Notes: generated by a model from the letters alone, not told the origin. Positions 34,094 to 45,230 are shown, numbered from the stretch's first letter. The stretch: DNA of 64,000 nt from Heloderma charlesbogerti (GCA_026122225.1 JANEZZ010000297.1:1364001-1428000), one strand, 5' to 3'. Numbers and translations are program-made.

Positions 34094-34968
34094 TTTAGTG
34101 AAGCCACACTAATACACACTACTACACACACACACCAGACAGCCACACACAACCACCACTTAACTACACACACACACAGACCAAACCAGACAAAAACACC
34201 ACAATGCACAAACAACACTGACACAAGCAAATCCAATAAGCACCACCACTAACACACAACCACCACCACACAACAGAACTCCATCCACAAATCACCATGC
34301 AGATGCAAGCGCAGATGCAGATGACATTCAGGAAGTTAGCAGGAAGTTGACGACAGATTTTGCGGAAGCGGAGCTGCAGCCCCATTTTTTTTTATTTGGG
34401 AGATGTTTTTCTGAGGTTAACAACACCAGTAAACGTGAGGAACATCAAGCACAAATACACAGAAATTAATAAAATCACAGCCCCTGTCCCTGTCTGAGAA
34501 AACAAGACAGTGGGGGAGTGCACAGAGGGCAGGAAACATTCCAGGTGGCAATGAAAAAAAATACGTAAACAATTATGAAAATAATGGGAAAGTTCTGGCC
34601 AAGGCAATCACAACAATGGTGAGTGCAGCGGAAGTTACGGGGGGATTCCCACCAAGGGAGAAAATATAAATACATCAGCAATCACAACAAACAATGGCAA
34701 ATGTGGCGGAAGTTACGGGGGGATTCCCCCCTAGGGAGAAAATACGGAAGCAATCACAACAAACAATGGCGAATGCGGCAGAAGCTACATAGGGTCAATT
34801 CAAGGCCATGGAAACTACGTAAATATTTACGAAGAATAGTGTTTCGTGGGATGGCGGAACGGGATGGGCGGCTGTTGGGCACAGAGTATTTTTCGATGGC
34901 TGTTGCAGATTTATTTAAGGAACTTTTGAGGTGGAAAAAAACCCAAGAGGATTTCAGGGGCTTGCAGC
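34094..34968 (-). other. Region upstream of the trihelix exon
   Basis: CA-rich low complexity at 34100-34265. A tandem set of about 55-65 bp units (GGAAGTTACGGGGGGATTCC, about 34628-34780) follows. Then a motif ACTACGTAAATATTTACGAA at about 34813-34833 matches the core hairpin of the palindromic family, although it lies outside the element starting at 34969. Promoter or 5' UTR function is inference. Confidence 0.4.
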
Positions 34969-35901
34969 TAGGGTTGGCGGAGAATTTCTCCCCGAAACTT
35001 CAGGGGGCCGAGCGCCAACGTGTTCGGCCCCCTGAACAAGTTTCGGGAGAAATTCTCTGCACCCCCCCACCCCCCGCACCCCCCCCCGGGACGGGACTTA
35101 CCTTTGGCGAATGTCCCTCCCGGCGGCGGGTCCGGCCGGCGGTTCGTCGGGTCTTCGTCCGGGGCGGGAGCGGCAGCCGGTCTTTCAACCAGCTGCCGCC
35201 GCCACCATTCCAATAAAAGAAAAAAAAAACGTCCCCGTGATAGGCTACGTGAGGATTAACATAGCCTATCATGGCTAGATTTGCAAAGTCAGCCGTGATA
35301 GGCTACGTAAATCGTCACGTAGCCTATCACGGGTGACTTTAGAAAAAAAAAAAAGCGCGTACACATAATGGCGGCCCCCATAGGGAGCCTCCATTCCCGT
35401 TCCTTATTTGGTGGCTGTAGTCTACGTAAATCTTTACGTAGACTATGGCAAAAATAAGGGCAACGCTATTTGCGTTGCCCTTATTTTCGCCGTAGTCTAC
35501 GTAAAGATTTACGTAGACTACAGCGACCAAATAAGGAACATGAATGGCAGCTCCCTATGGGGGCCGCCATTTGCGTATGCGCTTTTTTTTTTTTTTTTTA
35601 GAGTCACCCGTGATAGGCTACGTGACGATTTACGTAGCCTATCACGGCTAACTTTGCAGATCTAGCCATGATAGGCTACGTTAATTGTCACGTAGCCTAT
35701 CACGGGGGCATTTTTTTGTTTTTTTTTAACTTTTAATTTCGCGGCCGGGCGAGGCGAGGTGTCTCCTCCCCGGCCTGAATTTCGGCCGGGTGAGGCGGGA
35801 AGCCTCCCCCCCAGCCTGAACTTCGCTGGGAGAGCAGCGAAGCACCTCCCCCCCACCGCGAAAAGCTGCGAGACCAGGTAAGTGACTTTCGTGCACCCCT
35901 A
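34969..35901 (-). mobile_element. Palindromic hAT-type element, copy 7 (A left, B right)
   Basis: Tips TAGGGTTGGCGGAG and CTTTCGTGCACCCCTA. The A module (minus strand, ATG at 35208 to CCAAAG|GTAAGT at 35102) is 107 nt but has a stop at codon 8. The core is a long inverted repeat centred near 35470 (ACGCTATTTGCGTTGCCC) with mirrored TTACGTAGACTA and TACGTGACGATTTACGTAG hairpins. The 8-mers next to the tips (CTTGCAGC, ACAATTTC) do not match, so no duplication is visible. Confidence 0.8.
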
Positions 35902-35909
35902 ACAATTTC

Positions 35910-36390
35910 ATATCAAGAAATGTAACTTCTTTGTTGTGAAGAAATCTTGTGAATAAATCTTGCTTCAAGGAGAAGATAATTTGGGTGGCAGGGGGTGGGG
36001 GGCTTGTGGGATGCTGTCCCTGGAGAGTTTCATCTGTAATCCATATTATGGTCTTTGCAGCACCAGATGATGACCTGTTTATTCTCGCAGGAATTTTAAG
36101 TTTGCTATAAAATGTTCACTGTTTTTAACTGTTTTGCTGTTGCGGATTTTATTGCTGTGCTGTGGTTGTTTTTTATTCTGTCTGATTTTTCAAACTCCTC
36201 TTTGTTGGTTATTTGTATGTTTTTTTAAAAAAAGAAACATTTTTGGTTGACTGCCCAGAGGACATTGTTAACTGGGCAATATGCAAATTATGTTAAAATA
36301 CATACATACATACATACATGAATACAGAGTATTCATCTTTTTGTTCTAAAGAGCATCACATCCTACCAGTTTATCTGTACACCATAGTCC
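35910..36390. other. Unassigned sequence
   Basis: No gene. A short ACAT run lies at 36299-36320 after a SINE-like tail (CTGGGCAATATGCAAATTAT). Confidence 0.5.
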
Positions 36391-36392
36391 AG

Positions 36393-36470
36393 GGACAGAC
36401 AACCTGGTGCCCTCCCAATATTTTGGATTGCAACTCCCATAAGACCCATCCAATTTGGTAAGTGGTGGGG
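36393..36470. mobile_element. CAGGGG-type hAT MITE, left half
   Basis: CAGGGACAGACAACCTGGTG, then AACTCCCATAAGACCCATCC matches the left arm of the 11.1-kb element. Confidence 0.5.
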
Positions 36471-36551
36471 GATTAACCTGAGGGAGATGTATTCTCTTAA
36501 GTAGGCATTCCATCTGTCTAGAAAGTAAAATGCAAGGAGAAGGAATGACCT

Positions 36552-37068
36552 ACCCACGCCCCCTCATGGATTTCCATCACCCTGTACTCATGGAGGATGG
36601 CAGTCTGAAGAGGAGAGTCTCCCGTATCTATGGATGTACGTCTCTTGGATAGCCCTTTTGGGGCTCAATGGACTTCCACTGGCTACCTGTCTTGGCTTGC
36701 TTTTGCAAGTTGAGCTGCAGATTTCCCCCTGAACTTGGAGGAATATTGCTGTATTGGGGGGGGGGGGGCTGAAATTTGTGCAATAGAGATTTGTGTAATT
36801 TGCACAAATTGTACCTGCAATTTCTGTAATTTGTGCAAATTGCAGCCACTTTGCACAATTTGTGAATTTGCACAATTTGTAATTTGCACGAATAGAAAAC
36901 CACAGAACAACTCGCTGCAGACTGAGTCAGGTCAGTTAATGGAAAATGGGCTGAAGTCATGGGGGGGCATCCAAAACTCATCAAGCCTCTATGGATACAG
37001 GATGCTCTCCTCTTGAGACCATCACCCTCCATGAGTCCAGGGCGATGGAAATGTGTGAGGAAGAGCTG
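36552..37068. mobile_element. Inverted-repeat element of unknown family
   Basis: Arms CTCATGGATTTCCATCACCC ... CAGTCTGAAGAGGAGAG (left) and CTCCTCTTGAGACCATCACC ... GCGATGGAAATGTGTG (right) are inverted complements with some divergence. The loop holds a G12 run (36757-36768) and AATTTGTGCAAATTG-type motifs shared with 6.3-6.5 kb. It is related to 12530-12745. Target duplication not identified. Confidence 0.55.
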
Positions 37069-37089
37069 GGGCTAGAGCACTCTTTCTCC

Positions 37090-38276
37090 TCACATGTTTA
37101 GGTTCTTCACAGGTTGAACACCTGAATAGGGTGGTTTTTTGCCCCCTCTAGGGGTCATCACTATGCTCGACAACTGTCACCAAATCATAGTGGATCATTT
37201 CTACTTTCTCCTTTATATTTGGTTGTAATTGTTTCTTAAAAACTTGCAAGAAAATCTTCTTTCCAAGGTGCCAAAAACCATTGCCTTTTTTTGCTTGGCA
37301 TTACACAGTGTTCCTTCCTTCAGGAACCTTCTGTACGGGATAAAGAAAAGCACAGAAATTTCAAAGAAAGTATGTCCAGGGTCTGATGGCAAAAAGAAAA
37401 GTCAGACAGATATGACAACACATCATAACCAAGGTAGTTAAGTGGCATAGATCATTTCTCATTTCCTTTTGTCAGAGAACTGATGAGCCTCTTCAAAAGA
37501 ACCAGATGTTCTCACAAAAATATTTTATTCATTAAAAAACCCTACATCTGCTGCTGTGCAATTTATACTTATGAACTCTTTCAACTTTTTAACTTTATTT
37601 TCTTGAGTGTAACATCAAAATCTCTTTTAATATTCTCCTTTGTTTTATAACCTAATCCCCAGAGCGGTATGCTTTGAGGCCTAGAAAAGCTAACTTCTTG
37701 ATTCTGTTTAATTTTAAGAAGTTGGATTAAGTCAGTTCATTTGTATTGTTGTGTAAAATGTTGTACAGATTGGGGTATTTACTTAGTGACACCATGGTTA
37801 TTTGTAATTGTTCCTATTCTGGGTTGTATCCAAATGGTGTCATTTTGTTGATGGGAAGCTCTTTGATCTAGTGGAATTTTCTGTCAGCAAAATGGGGAGG
37901 AAAACCATTATCAGCAAATCCCCCACCCTGCAGCCCCCTAGGCCTCCTTCCTCACTGTTCCAAAGGATCCACTAATTCTCCAGAAAATGGTGGGGGTGGG
38001 GTGAGGCTGTGGGATGAGGAGGAATTGCCCCAAATCACCTCACTCCTTGTTCTACTGATGGACATAATCAGGTGCTGCACATAAGCAGTCGTAATTCCCC
38101 TTTGTTATCCAAGAACCTGCAACCACTGTGAGTTGACCTCTGCAGCCCTTTAAACAAAGCTGAAACAACACCAATGGGCTGTTTGGGAGGGGTGGGAGCT
38201 GGTTCAATTTTGCCCAGACCACTCTTGTGGTCAGGGCAAACAACTGCTTGGCAGGATTTCAGTTTTATGTACAGCA
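37090..38276. other. Unassigned AT-rich sequence
   Basis: About 1.2 kb with no recognised gene, RNA or repeat. Confidence 0.5.
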
Positions 38277-38284
38277 CTCTGTGT

Positions 38285-38677
38285 TAGGGATGCTGGAGAA
38301 ATTCAAGACAGACTAAAATGAGCTCAGCATCTGACCTGCGGAATCCACTGCAGAGCGACCCCACACGCTGCGCAGAGTCCGTGGACTTCTGGGTGATTTT
38401 TTTCACTTTCCCAAAATGTATGCATATAAATTCATGGGAAAATATGTACGTTTCTGCTGAAGAAACATTGAATGGAATGGGGACAATACAATAAATAATA
38501 CATACTAAGGAAAACTATGTAAATTCTTATGCAAATACTTACATAATTATTTCCGTATTTTTCTGCATGACAAAAAAAAAAAATTGCATCCATCTTTGTG
38601 CAGACAAGAGAACAAAAGGCACCTGACAATCTGCGAAACACAAATGGGGTGGATTTTACACAGTCCGTACATCCCTA
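38285..38677. mobile_element. hAT MITE, TAGGGAT-CTGGAGAAATTC family, copy 1 (393 bp)
   Basis: Tips TAGGGATGCTGGAGAAATTC and CAGTCCGTACATCCCTA. Flanks CTCTGTGT (38277-38284) and CTCTGTAA (38678-38685) match at 6/8. Interior GGACTTCTGGGTGATTTTTT and ATACTTACATAATTATTTCC are shared with 58152-58566. Confidence 0.8.
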
Positions 38678-38689
38678 CTCTGTAAACAA

Positions 38690-39213
38690 ATGCTCTCTGC
38701 ATTTTCTTTGTTGGCCTGGTTTGGATGTAGTGCTGCTAACCCATAGCTAAGAATTAAGGGAATGATCCTAGGTAAATTCCAGGCTCCTATGTTCCTCTTC
38801 CTCCCTCCTCCTCTGACACAGCGGCAAGGAGGAGTTTAGAATCTTCTGCCTTCCATTTTGATTAACCACAACTTACTGCATCATCCAAACCCAATACACT
38901 GTGGTTAATCTTAACTATGGTTTGTTGAAAGGAGCCAACTTCAAACTGTACTTTATGAAGCTGGTTTGTTTCAATAAACCACAGTTAAGATAAGACATAG
39001 TTTCAATTCAGGCATAATGCTAAACTGTGCTTAATTGACAGAAGCAAAATCTTCAGATCCTCCTATGGTTTGGCCAGAGGGAGGAGAGGAAAGGAAGGGA
39101 GTATATAAGCACATAGGAGGCTAGGCCTGTTTCTGTAATGCTAAGCCATGGTTTGGCATTTCCATGGTTTGGCATTACATCTGAATGCAGCCAATATGTG
39201 TCTTTTGGCTTTA
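38690..39213. other. Unassigned sequence
   Basis: Contains inverted short motifs AACCACAACTTACTGCA / AACTATGGTTTGTTG around 38870-38990, possibly an old hairpin element, but no defined ends. Confidence 0.4.
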
Positions 39214-39401
39214 ATTTATTTGTTTGTTACATCCATATCTCACCTTTTATTCCAAGGAGCTTAAGGTGGGTTATTTAATACTCTCCGTTTTATCTTCACA
39301 ACAACCCTGAAAAGTAGGTTAGGTTGAGAGTCAGTGACTGGCCCAAAGTCACCTAGCAGGATTCACGGCTGAGTGCTGACTTGAATCCAGGTCTCCCCAG
39401 G

Positions 39402-39403
<2 letters not shown>
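39214..39403 (-). repeat. MIR-like SINE (antisense)
   Basis: CATATCTCACCTTTTATTCC, TTTATCTTCACAACAACCC, GTCAGTGACTGGCCCAAAG and ATCCAGGTCTCCCC, in the order expected for the antisense SINE. Confidence 0.7.
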
Positions 39404-39450
<47 letters not shown>

Positions 39451-39475
39451 GTTGTTGTTATATATATATATAATA
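39404..39475. repeat. (CA)n microsatellite followed by (TA)n
   Basis: About 23 CA units (39404-39448), then TATATATA-rich sequence. Confidence 0.9.
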
Positions 39476-39694
39476 TTTCTATGCCTCCCAATAGCCAAAG
39501 CTCTCTGGATGGTTCCGAAGCTCTCTAGGTGGTTCCAAAGTTCTCTGAGTGGTTTCCAGTCCAGCATTCTAACAGCTACTCCTGGACTGATGTGCAGATC
39601 AGAATGTAGTTATCTTTCACTTTGCATGTTTTTCCAAAGTTTGCTCAAAATTGTTTGGGGCTCAAAAATATATCAGAATGTTTTTAGAAATGTG

Positions 39695-40456
39695 TATTTC
39701 AAAAAGAGCGAGGAGGAGCTGAGAAACCTCATGACGAGGGTGAAAGAAGAAAGTGCAAAAGCTGGGTTGCAGTTAAACCTCAAAAAAACCAAGATTATGG
39801 CAACCAGCTTGATTGATAACTGGCAAATAGAGGGAGAAAACGTGGAGGCAGTGACAGACTTTGTCTTTCTAGACGCAAAGATTACTGCAGACACTGACTG
39901 CAGCCAGGAAATCAGAAGACATTTACTTCTTGGGAGGACAGCAATGACAAATCTTGATAAACTAGTGAAGAGCAGAGACATCACACTGACAACAAAGGTC
40001 CACATAGTGAAAGCAATGGTAATCCCCGTAGTAACCTATGGCTGCGAGAGCAGGACCATAAGGAAGGCTGAGCGAAGGAAGATAGATGCTTTTGAACTGT
40101 GGTGCTGGAGGAAAATTCGGAGAGTGCCTTGGACTGCAAGAAGATCAAACCAGTCCATACTCCAGGAAATAAAGCCAGACTGCTCACTTGAGGGAAGGAT
40201 CTTAAAGGCAAAACTGAAGTACTTTGGCCACATCATGAGAAGACAGGATACCCTGGAGAAGGTGCTGATGCTAGGGAAAGTGGAAGGCAAAAGGAAGAGG
40301 GGCCGACAAAGGGCAAGGTGGATGGATGATATTCTGGAGGTGACAGACTCGACCTTGGGGGAGCTGGGGTTGGCGACGGCCAACAGGAAGCTCTGGTGTG
40401 GGCTGGTCCATGAAGTCATGAAGAGTCAGAAGTGACTGAATGAATAAACAACAAAA
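39695..40456 (+). mobile_element. RTE/BovB-clade LINE, reverse-transcriptase C-terminus
   Basis: Open frame from about 39710 to the stop at 40435 (about 241 codons of homologous sequence; a chance upstream extension opens the frame from 39449). Motifs include SEEELRNLMTRVKEE, LNLKKTKIMATS, RDITLTTKVHIVKAMVIPV, RKIDAFELWCWRKI, WTARRSNQSILQEI, KYFGHIMRR and a C-terminus EVMKSQK. The 3' end is AGTGACTGAATGAATAAAC followed by AACAAAAA. The catalytic reverse-transcriptase box and the endonuclease lie upstream and are missing, so this is a 5'-truncated, immobile copy. It is a different subfamily from the copy at 31 kb. The frame is intact, suggesting a moderate age. Confidence 0.92.
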
Positions 40457-41088
40457 ATTTCAAAAAGATGTATTTAAACATAAATGAGAATTTTCAAGCA
40501 GATTTTTTTTAAAAAAGAATTTCAGATTCATGCGAAAATGAGATGGACTTAAGAATAAATTCATGCAAAAGCTGACACAGATCCAGAGTAGATGGTCCTT
40601 TCGTATTTGCCAGTGCAAGTTGATGAACAATATTCAAGGTAATAAACAATGGAACATTCCTCCCCCACTGAAGAAACTGTGTGGGGGGGGAATTATGTAA
40701 CCTACACCTATAATTCAGTGACAGGAAAAAGAAGTGGGCAATTGATATAGGAAAGAAAGCATGAACAACTGTGGATGCAAATCAGTTTGGTAAGATTAAC
40801 AAGCTACAAGCCTAACTATGTCAAATAGTGCCACATAGGGATGAATGGGGGAGCTGCTATTGACTTCAATGATCAACAGAGTTCAATACACACTTTGCAT
40901 GTCTGGCTGTTGTTAGAGCTTGGTGGGAAAATGGCAAGGGAAGAATATGATTCTTCCTGTGTGATACAGATATGAGCAAAACCTTTTCAATATCAGAAAG
41001 CTTAAAAAGACAACTTAGTACAACACTGAAGTGGATAATAATGAGAATGTTGCATATAACAAGGAACAAGCACATTTCACCCATAAAT
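40457..41088. other. Unassigned sequence
   Basis: No gene or repeat recognised. Confidence 0.5.
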
Positions 41089-41089
41089 T

Positions 41090-41127
<38 letters not shown>
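41089..41127. repeat. (CA)n microsatellite
   Basis: About 18 CA units. Confidence 0.9.
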
Positions 41128-41216
41128 ATGGTCTACTAATGCATTTCTTATGTATACCTATGGGGTAGGGGGATAATACATTGCCTGTCCGCCAAATCAG
41201 CCAAAGACAATGAAAC

Positions 41217-42000
41217 TAGGGACGTGCATCAGATTCGACTGAAGCTCAAAGCTTCAGCTGAATGGGACCCCTTCAGACAGTTTCTGGTACTTCCCAAGCC
41301 AAAGACGGCTTCCCTCTAAAGTGTCCAGAACCGAATCTGAACTTCATTCCAGTGGAGGCTGGTGGCTTCGGTTTCAGAATAGGGCTGTGAATCCATTCTG
41401 GATTTCAGTCAGAACCAGCCAGAACTCTAAAGAAGTTATCCAAGGTGCTGCACCCTGTCCCCAAAATAGGTTTGACACTGTGTGCCAGACACTGTTTGTG
41501 CCAGCCACTAAAGAGGCTAGCACAAACCAGCCTCTTCAGAGTTCTGGCTGGTTCTAACTGAAACCCAAAATGGATTCAATGTCCCACCAGGAAATTTTTG
41601 TTTCTTTAATCGCTGATGAGGGAGAAGGAGGGAGTAGAGTGGAATGATTGACAGGTCCACCTTCAATTCACAGGGCACATTTTATGAGGAGCTTTCCAAT
41701 CACTGTGCTTTGGGGGAGGGCAAGGATTAGTCTGTGAGGCTGACATTCTTCCAACACTACCAAGCTTCGCTATGAAAAAAGCCTGAAACTGGTTTTCAGT
41801 CATCTTAACTTCCTAGCTCCTGCACCTGTTCTTCTGATTCAGGTTTCTTTCCTGGAAACACCTCTATGATGTGTGCCATTTTCATACATACTGCCCAAAA
41901 AACAGAGTGGGAGGGAAGGAGAAGTGGATCAGTCAACTCCTTCCCAATGTGTGGACTCCCCAAGCCACTGGGCCTATCCTTCTAAAATATCACAGTTTTC
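41217..42000. other. Possible hAT-like left end and decayed sequence
   Basis: ACTAGGGACGTGCATCAGAT followed by a short perfect hairpin (GAAGCTCAAAGCTTCAGC) resembles a hAT tip. Inverted pairs AACCAGCCAGAACTCTAAAG / AGAGTTCTGGCTGGTTCTAA (41413-41560) show a hairpin element. The right tip was not found. Confidence 0.4.
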
Positions 42001-42171
42001 TTTTTACGTGGGACTAGTGCTGTGCCAAATTCTGCCCCCTATTTTGGGGAACTTTCCTTTCCCTGCAAAAAAGGCTTTTTATTGTATTGTATTTTATTTT
42101 TGTGCCTCATTCACAGGGACAGGGAGAATTTTGGAGAATTTTCTCCTTGGGGAGGGGAACAGGGTTTCCAC

Positions 42172-42675
42172 TAGGGATGGATGGACTCATCTCTGTCTGA
42201 GGTGCAGGGGAGCTCAACGACTCCCCCCCCCCACTTGCACAGCCCAGATCTGCTTGGCGAGCCTCCCTGATCACCCCACCCACCCACCAAGTCATGCAAG
42301 TTGTCCCTCCTCTGTACGCCGAGGAGTCTGGCAATGAAGCTTTTGTGCTTTATGTGCACAAGGGCTGGACTGCTGGATCCCTCAGCATCATGTCCACCCT
42401 AAGCACTCTAGCCTTCTCCTCCCAAGAAGGACAGGGTGAGAGTGCTTGGGCTGCACCAAGGCCCATCCTGCCCATGCCGGTTGTCAAGGGCTTCCTTGAC
42501 AACTGGCAGAGGCAGGACAAGTCTTCAGCACTGCTCCCAGCTGCTTGCTGAGCTCTAGAGTGCTTGATGGCTGGGTCTGTTAGTACCCCATGGCTTGGTG
42601 AGTGGGGTCAGGGAGGCCAGATGGGGGGAAGTTCATCAGACTCCACCCCCTCCTTAGACTTCCGTGCCAACTCTA
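42172..42675. mobile_element. hAT MITE, TAGGGATGGATGGACTC family (504 bp)
   Basis: Perfect 8-bp duplication GTTTCCAC (42164-42171, 42676-42683). Tips TAGGGATGGATGGACTC and CGTGCCAACTCTA. The inner arms GGTTGTCAAGGGCTTCC / TTGACAACTGGC form a hairpin. Confidence 0.85.
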
Positions 42676-42779
42676 GTTTCCACATATCCTTTTTTTTTTT
42701 TTTAGTGTAGGTGATTCTTAGGGATCTTCTTTCTATTTTCTTTTTTTAAGGAACACCCCCTGCACTTGCAGGATCCCAG

Positions 42780-43304
42780 TGTCAGGGTGGAAACTGAGCC
42801 GATGGAACCCCAGAGCAGTTCTGATTCTGAGGAGGATCAGCAATCCGTGGGAGAGGAGCCAGCTTATCCCTCACAGGCACAGCAGCTGGCAGAGATTCCT
42901 CCTGCTGGCATTCCTGAGATAGATAGTGATCCTAGCAGTGAGCAAGTGTGGGAACGGGGCTTGCTAGATGCAGGGATCGACGAGCGATGGAGGGCGCGGA
43001 AAGGAGGTGTAGTGCTCATTTGGTGCGCAAGCAATGGCTGCCTCCTGTGGACCCAAGGGAAAGAGGGAGGATCTCTCCCTAGCCCATAAGTTCAGGGTCT
43101 TCAAGTGATTCTCCTTCAAATGGGGATCAACTGCCTACTCGGAGCATTGGCTTCTCTGCTGTTCCTTGCTTAGTCGCTGGTGATTAGCATCTGAAAGAGT
43201 CATTAAGTTGTAAAAGGATTAAAGCCTTGAAAAGAATCCTTTTGTCTGTGTCTTGAGTTGGCTATTGGAGTCTACTGAAAGAGGCTGCTAGGGTGCTCCT
43301 GACA
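42780..43304 (+). mobile_element. Solo LTR (525 bp)
   Basis: Begins TGTCAGG and ends CCTGACA (7-bp terminal inverted repeat with TG...CA ends). It is flanked by a perfect 5-bp duplication CCCAG (42775-42779, 43305-43309). AGGATTAAAGCCTTG near 43217 is a plausible polyadenylation signal. No internal gag/pol region is present, so this is what remains after LTR-LTR recombination. The 5-bp duplication fits Ty3/Gypsy elements or endogenous retroviruses. An open frame in the first 310 bp (Glu/Ser-rich) is probably fortuitous. Confidence 0.85.
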
Positions 43305-43344
43305 CCCAGGAAGAATCCTGGGCTCCTGAAAGTGCAGGAGGTGT

Positions 43345-43377
43345 TTAGAAGAAGAAGAAGAAGAAGAAGAAGACCCC
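43345..43377. repeat. (GAA)n microsatellite
   Basis: About nine GAA/AGA units. Confidence 0.85.
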
Positions 43378-43489
43378 TCAAGAACTGCCTACACTTAAAA
43401 ATGTGTGTGGAAACCTTTTCCCCAACCCCAAGGAGAAAATTCTCCAAAATTGTCACCTCTCCCGGCCTCCTTTGTCTCCACACCCTCAT

Positions 43490-44716
43490 AATGCCAAAAA
43501 TGGAAGAACCAAAATTTTTGGCAAAACACTACTTAGGACCACCTCTATTCTGTTTTCCATTTTCAGAAGAAAGGTCCACAAGGAACACAGAGGGATAAGC
43601 ACATCCTCTTTTTGGATACCATCAAAATATAAAGGCTGCTCTTCAACAAAATCCCCTGCACCTATTCATCTGAAACCTGCCAGGACTGAGCCACTCAGAA
43701 AGGGCAACTATCCCTTGCAAATTTCATCCAGTTCTGCCACATAATTTAAAATGTTATTGGTAGTTCCCTTTAAAAAACAACAACATCAAAATATGAAGGT
43801 GTGTAGCACAAAAAACACTGCATCTATTTTTATGACCTTTGGAAGGTGTCATCCCTTCTTAAGTGGCTACTATGCAAATTTACCCGCTTCTGACAAACAG
43901 GAAAAAAAAAGTTGTAGCCATTTTTAAAATTCCCCATGCAAGCCAATGGGAGGCACAAAGCCTCTGCTTTTTGAATATGAAGGTGGGTTCAAGTTGAAGT
44001 GGATGGTTTCCAAATTTGCCATTTTCTGAAGCTCTACCCATTGAACCTCTGCCTCTCAACAACCCATGTTCTAATCAGTTGAACTCTGTCACGGTAGACA
44101 CAACTCAGCACATGATATATTAGGAATGTGTTGCTTTGGGAAGAGAACAATAGAGGCCATGGTCTGTAGTACTGTTTTATATTCTGTTTCACATCCCTAT
44201 ATCTTTTTGCTTCTGTATAAAATGCCAATGAAGCTGAAGTTGCTTCCATCATGTTTCCTCGTACCATTCTCCCCCCACCCCCATTTTTTAGATGTATTAT
44301 GTATACAAAATTATTATACTTCTTGGGAAATCTTTTGTTCAGAGGCCCAAACTGATCAAAGGAAACCACTTTTTTTTTTTCCTCATCAAAGAATTAACAA
44401 TGCTATTTGATGCAGGGCAAAAATGCAAGTGTGAACAGGCATAAATCATTGCCAAACTTCTAATGCCTGAGGCCATTTCACATGCACGAGTTTGGAAATT
44501 TGCCTTTTAAAGCATGGCAAGTTCTCATGCTTCATATTTTAGTCTTCACTATAATTTTACAAGCTTTTATTCTTTGAGCAGTAGGCCCTACTGCGGTGGC
44601 ATGGAGAGGCTGCTAGTCAAATACATGAGTCCCCCCACCCACCCACCCCAAAATGTTGGTACAAAGATCTAATTTGGGAGCTCTTTAGATCTTAGCCAAA
44701 AGTTGTGAGTAGGATG
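43490..44716. other. Unassigned AT-rich sequence
   Basis: No gene. CACATCCCTA near 44190 looks like a hAT right tip, perhaps belonging to the 42016 element or a relative, but no matching flank was found. Confidence 0.4.
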
Positions 44717-44724
44717 GGCAAATC

Positions 44725-45230
44725 TAGGGATGTCGTGGATGCCCAACTGGGACCAGGAGTCTGTTGGGCTCCCCCCACTGCCTGCACCCCAGGACTGCAC
44801 CTGCCGAGACCCTGGCCTCACTCACCCCCACTTGTGCCCTTCTGGATGCTCCTCACGCTCACCTGGACCCATCGGGCGAGTGTCCATCATTTTACCAACT
44901 TGGTTTTTATACAAAAAAAAAAAGGGAGCTAAAAAATGTGCATATTTAAATATGTGCATATTCAGGTCGGGAAAGCCTCTAATATTGCATAGATGAAGCT
45001 TTCCCATCCCAAATGTGTGCATATTTAAATAGGCACATTTTTTAGCTCCCTTGTTTTGTAAAAAAAACAAGTAGGCAAAATGGTGGGCACTCACCAGATG
45101 GGACCCAGGGCAACTGCAGGTGGCTTGCCGAGCTTGTGGGGGCTTGAGCGTGGGTCTGGGGGGGCTCAAGTGGGGGTGGTGCTTCAGTGGGTGCCTTCCA
45201 ATCCCAGACGGGGTGGGTTTGCACATCTGA
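44725..45230. mobile_element. hAT MITE with AT-rich hairpin (506 bp)
   Basis: Perfect 8-bp duplication GGCAAATC (44717-44724, 45231-45238). Tips TAGGGATGTCGTGGATGCCC and GGGTTTGCACATCTGA. The core arms AAAAAGGGAGCTAAAAAATG / CATTTTTTAGCTCCCTTG surround ATGTGCATATTCAGG. Confidence 0.9.

Larger units (their letters stand above)
42016..43480. mobile_element. Older hairpin element whose loop was hit twice
   Basis: Left arm (42117-42171): GGGAGAATTTTGGAGAATTT, TCTCCTTGGGGAGGGG. Right arm (43405-43465): CCCCAACCCCAAGGAGAAAA, TTCTCCAAAATTGTC, the inverse. The segment between contains a hAT element (42172-42675) and a solo LTR (42780-43304). The start TAGTGCTGTGCCAAATTCTG resembles the tip at 52195. 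The right tip is unresolved. Confidence 0.5.

Noticed and set aside
39449..39709. N-terminal extension of the 328-codon frame at 39.4-40.4 kb
   Set aside because: The first ~87 codons come from a (TA)n tract and unrelated DNA. Only the part from about 39710 matches RTE/BovB reverse transcriptase.
42766..43089. Acidic 107-codon open frame
   Set aside because: It starts upstream of and runs into a solo LTR with clear boundaries, and has no recognisable domain.
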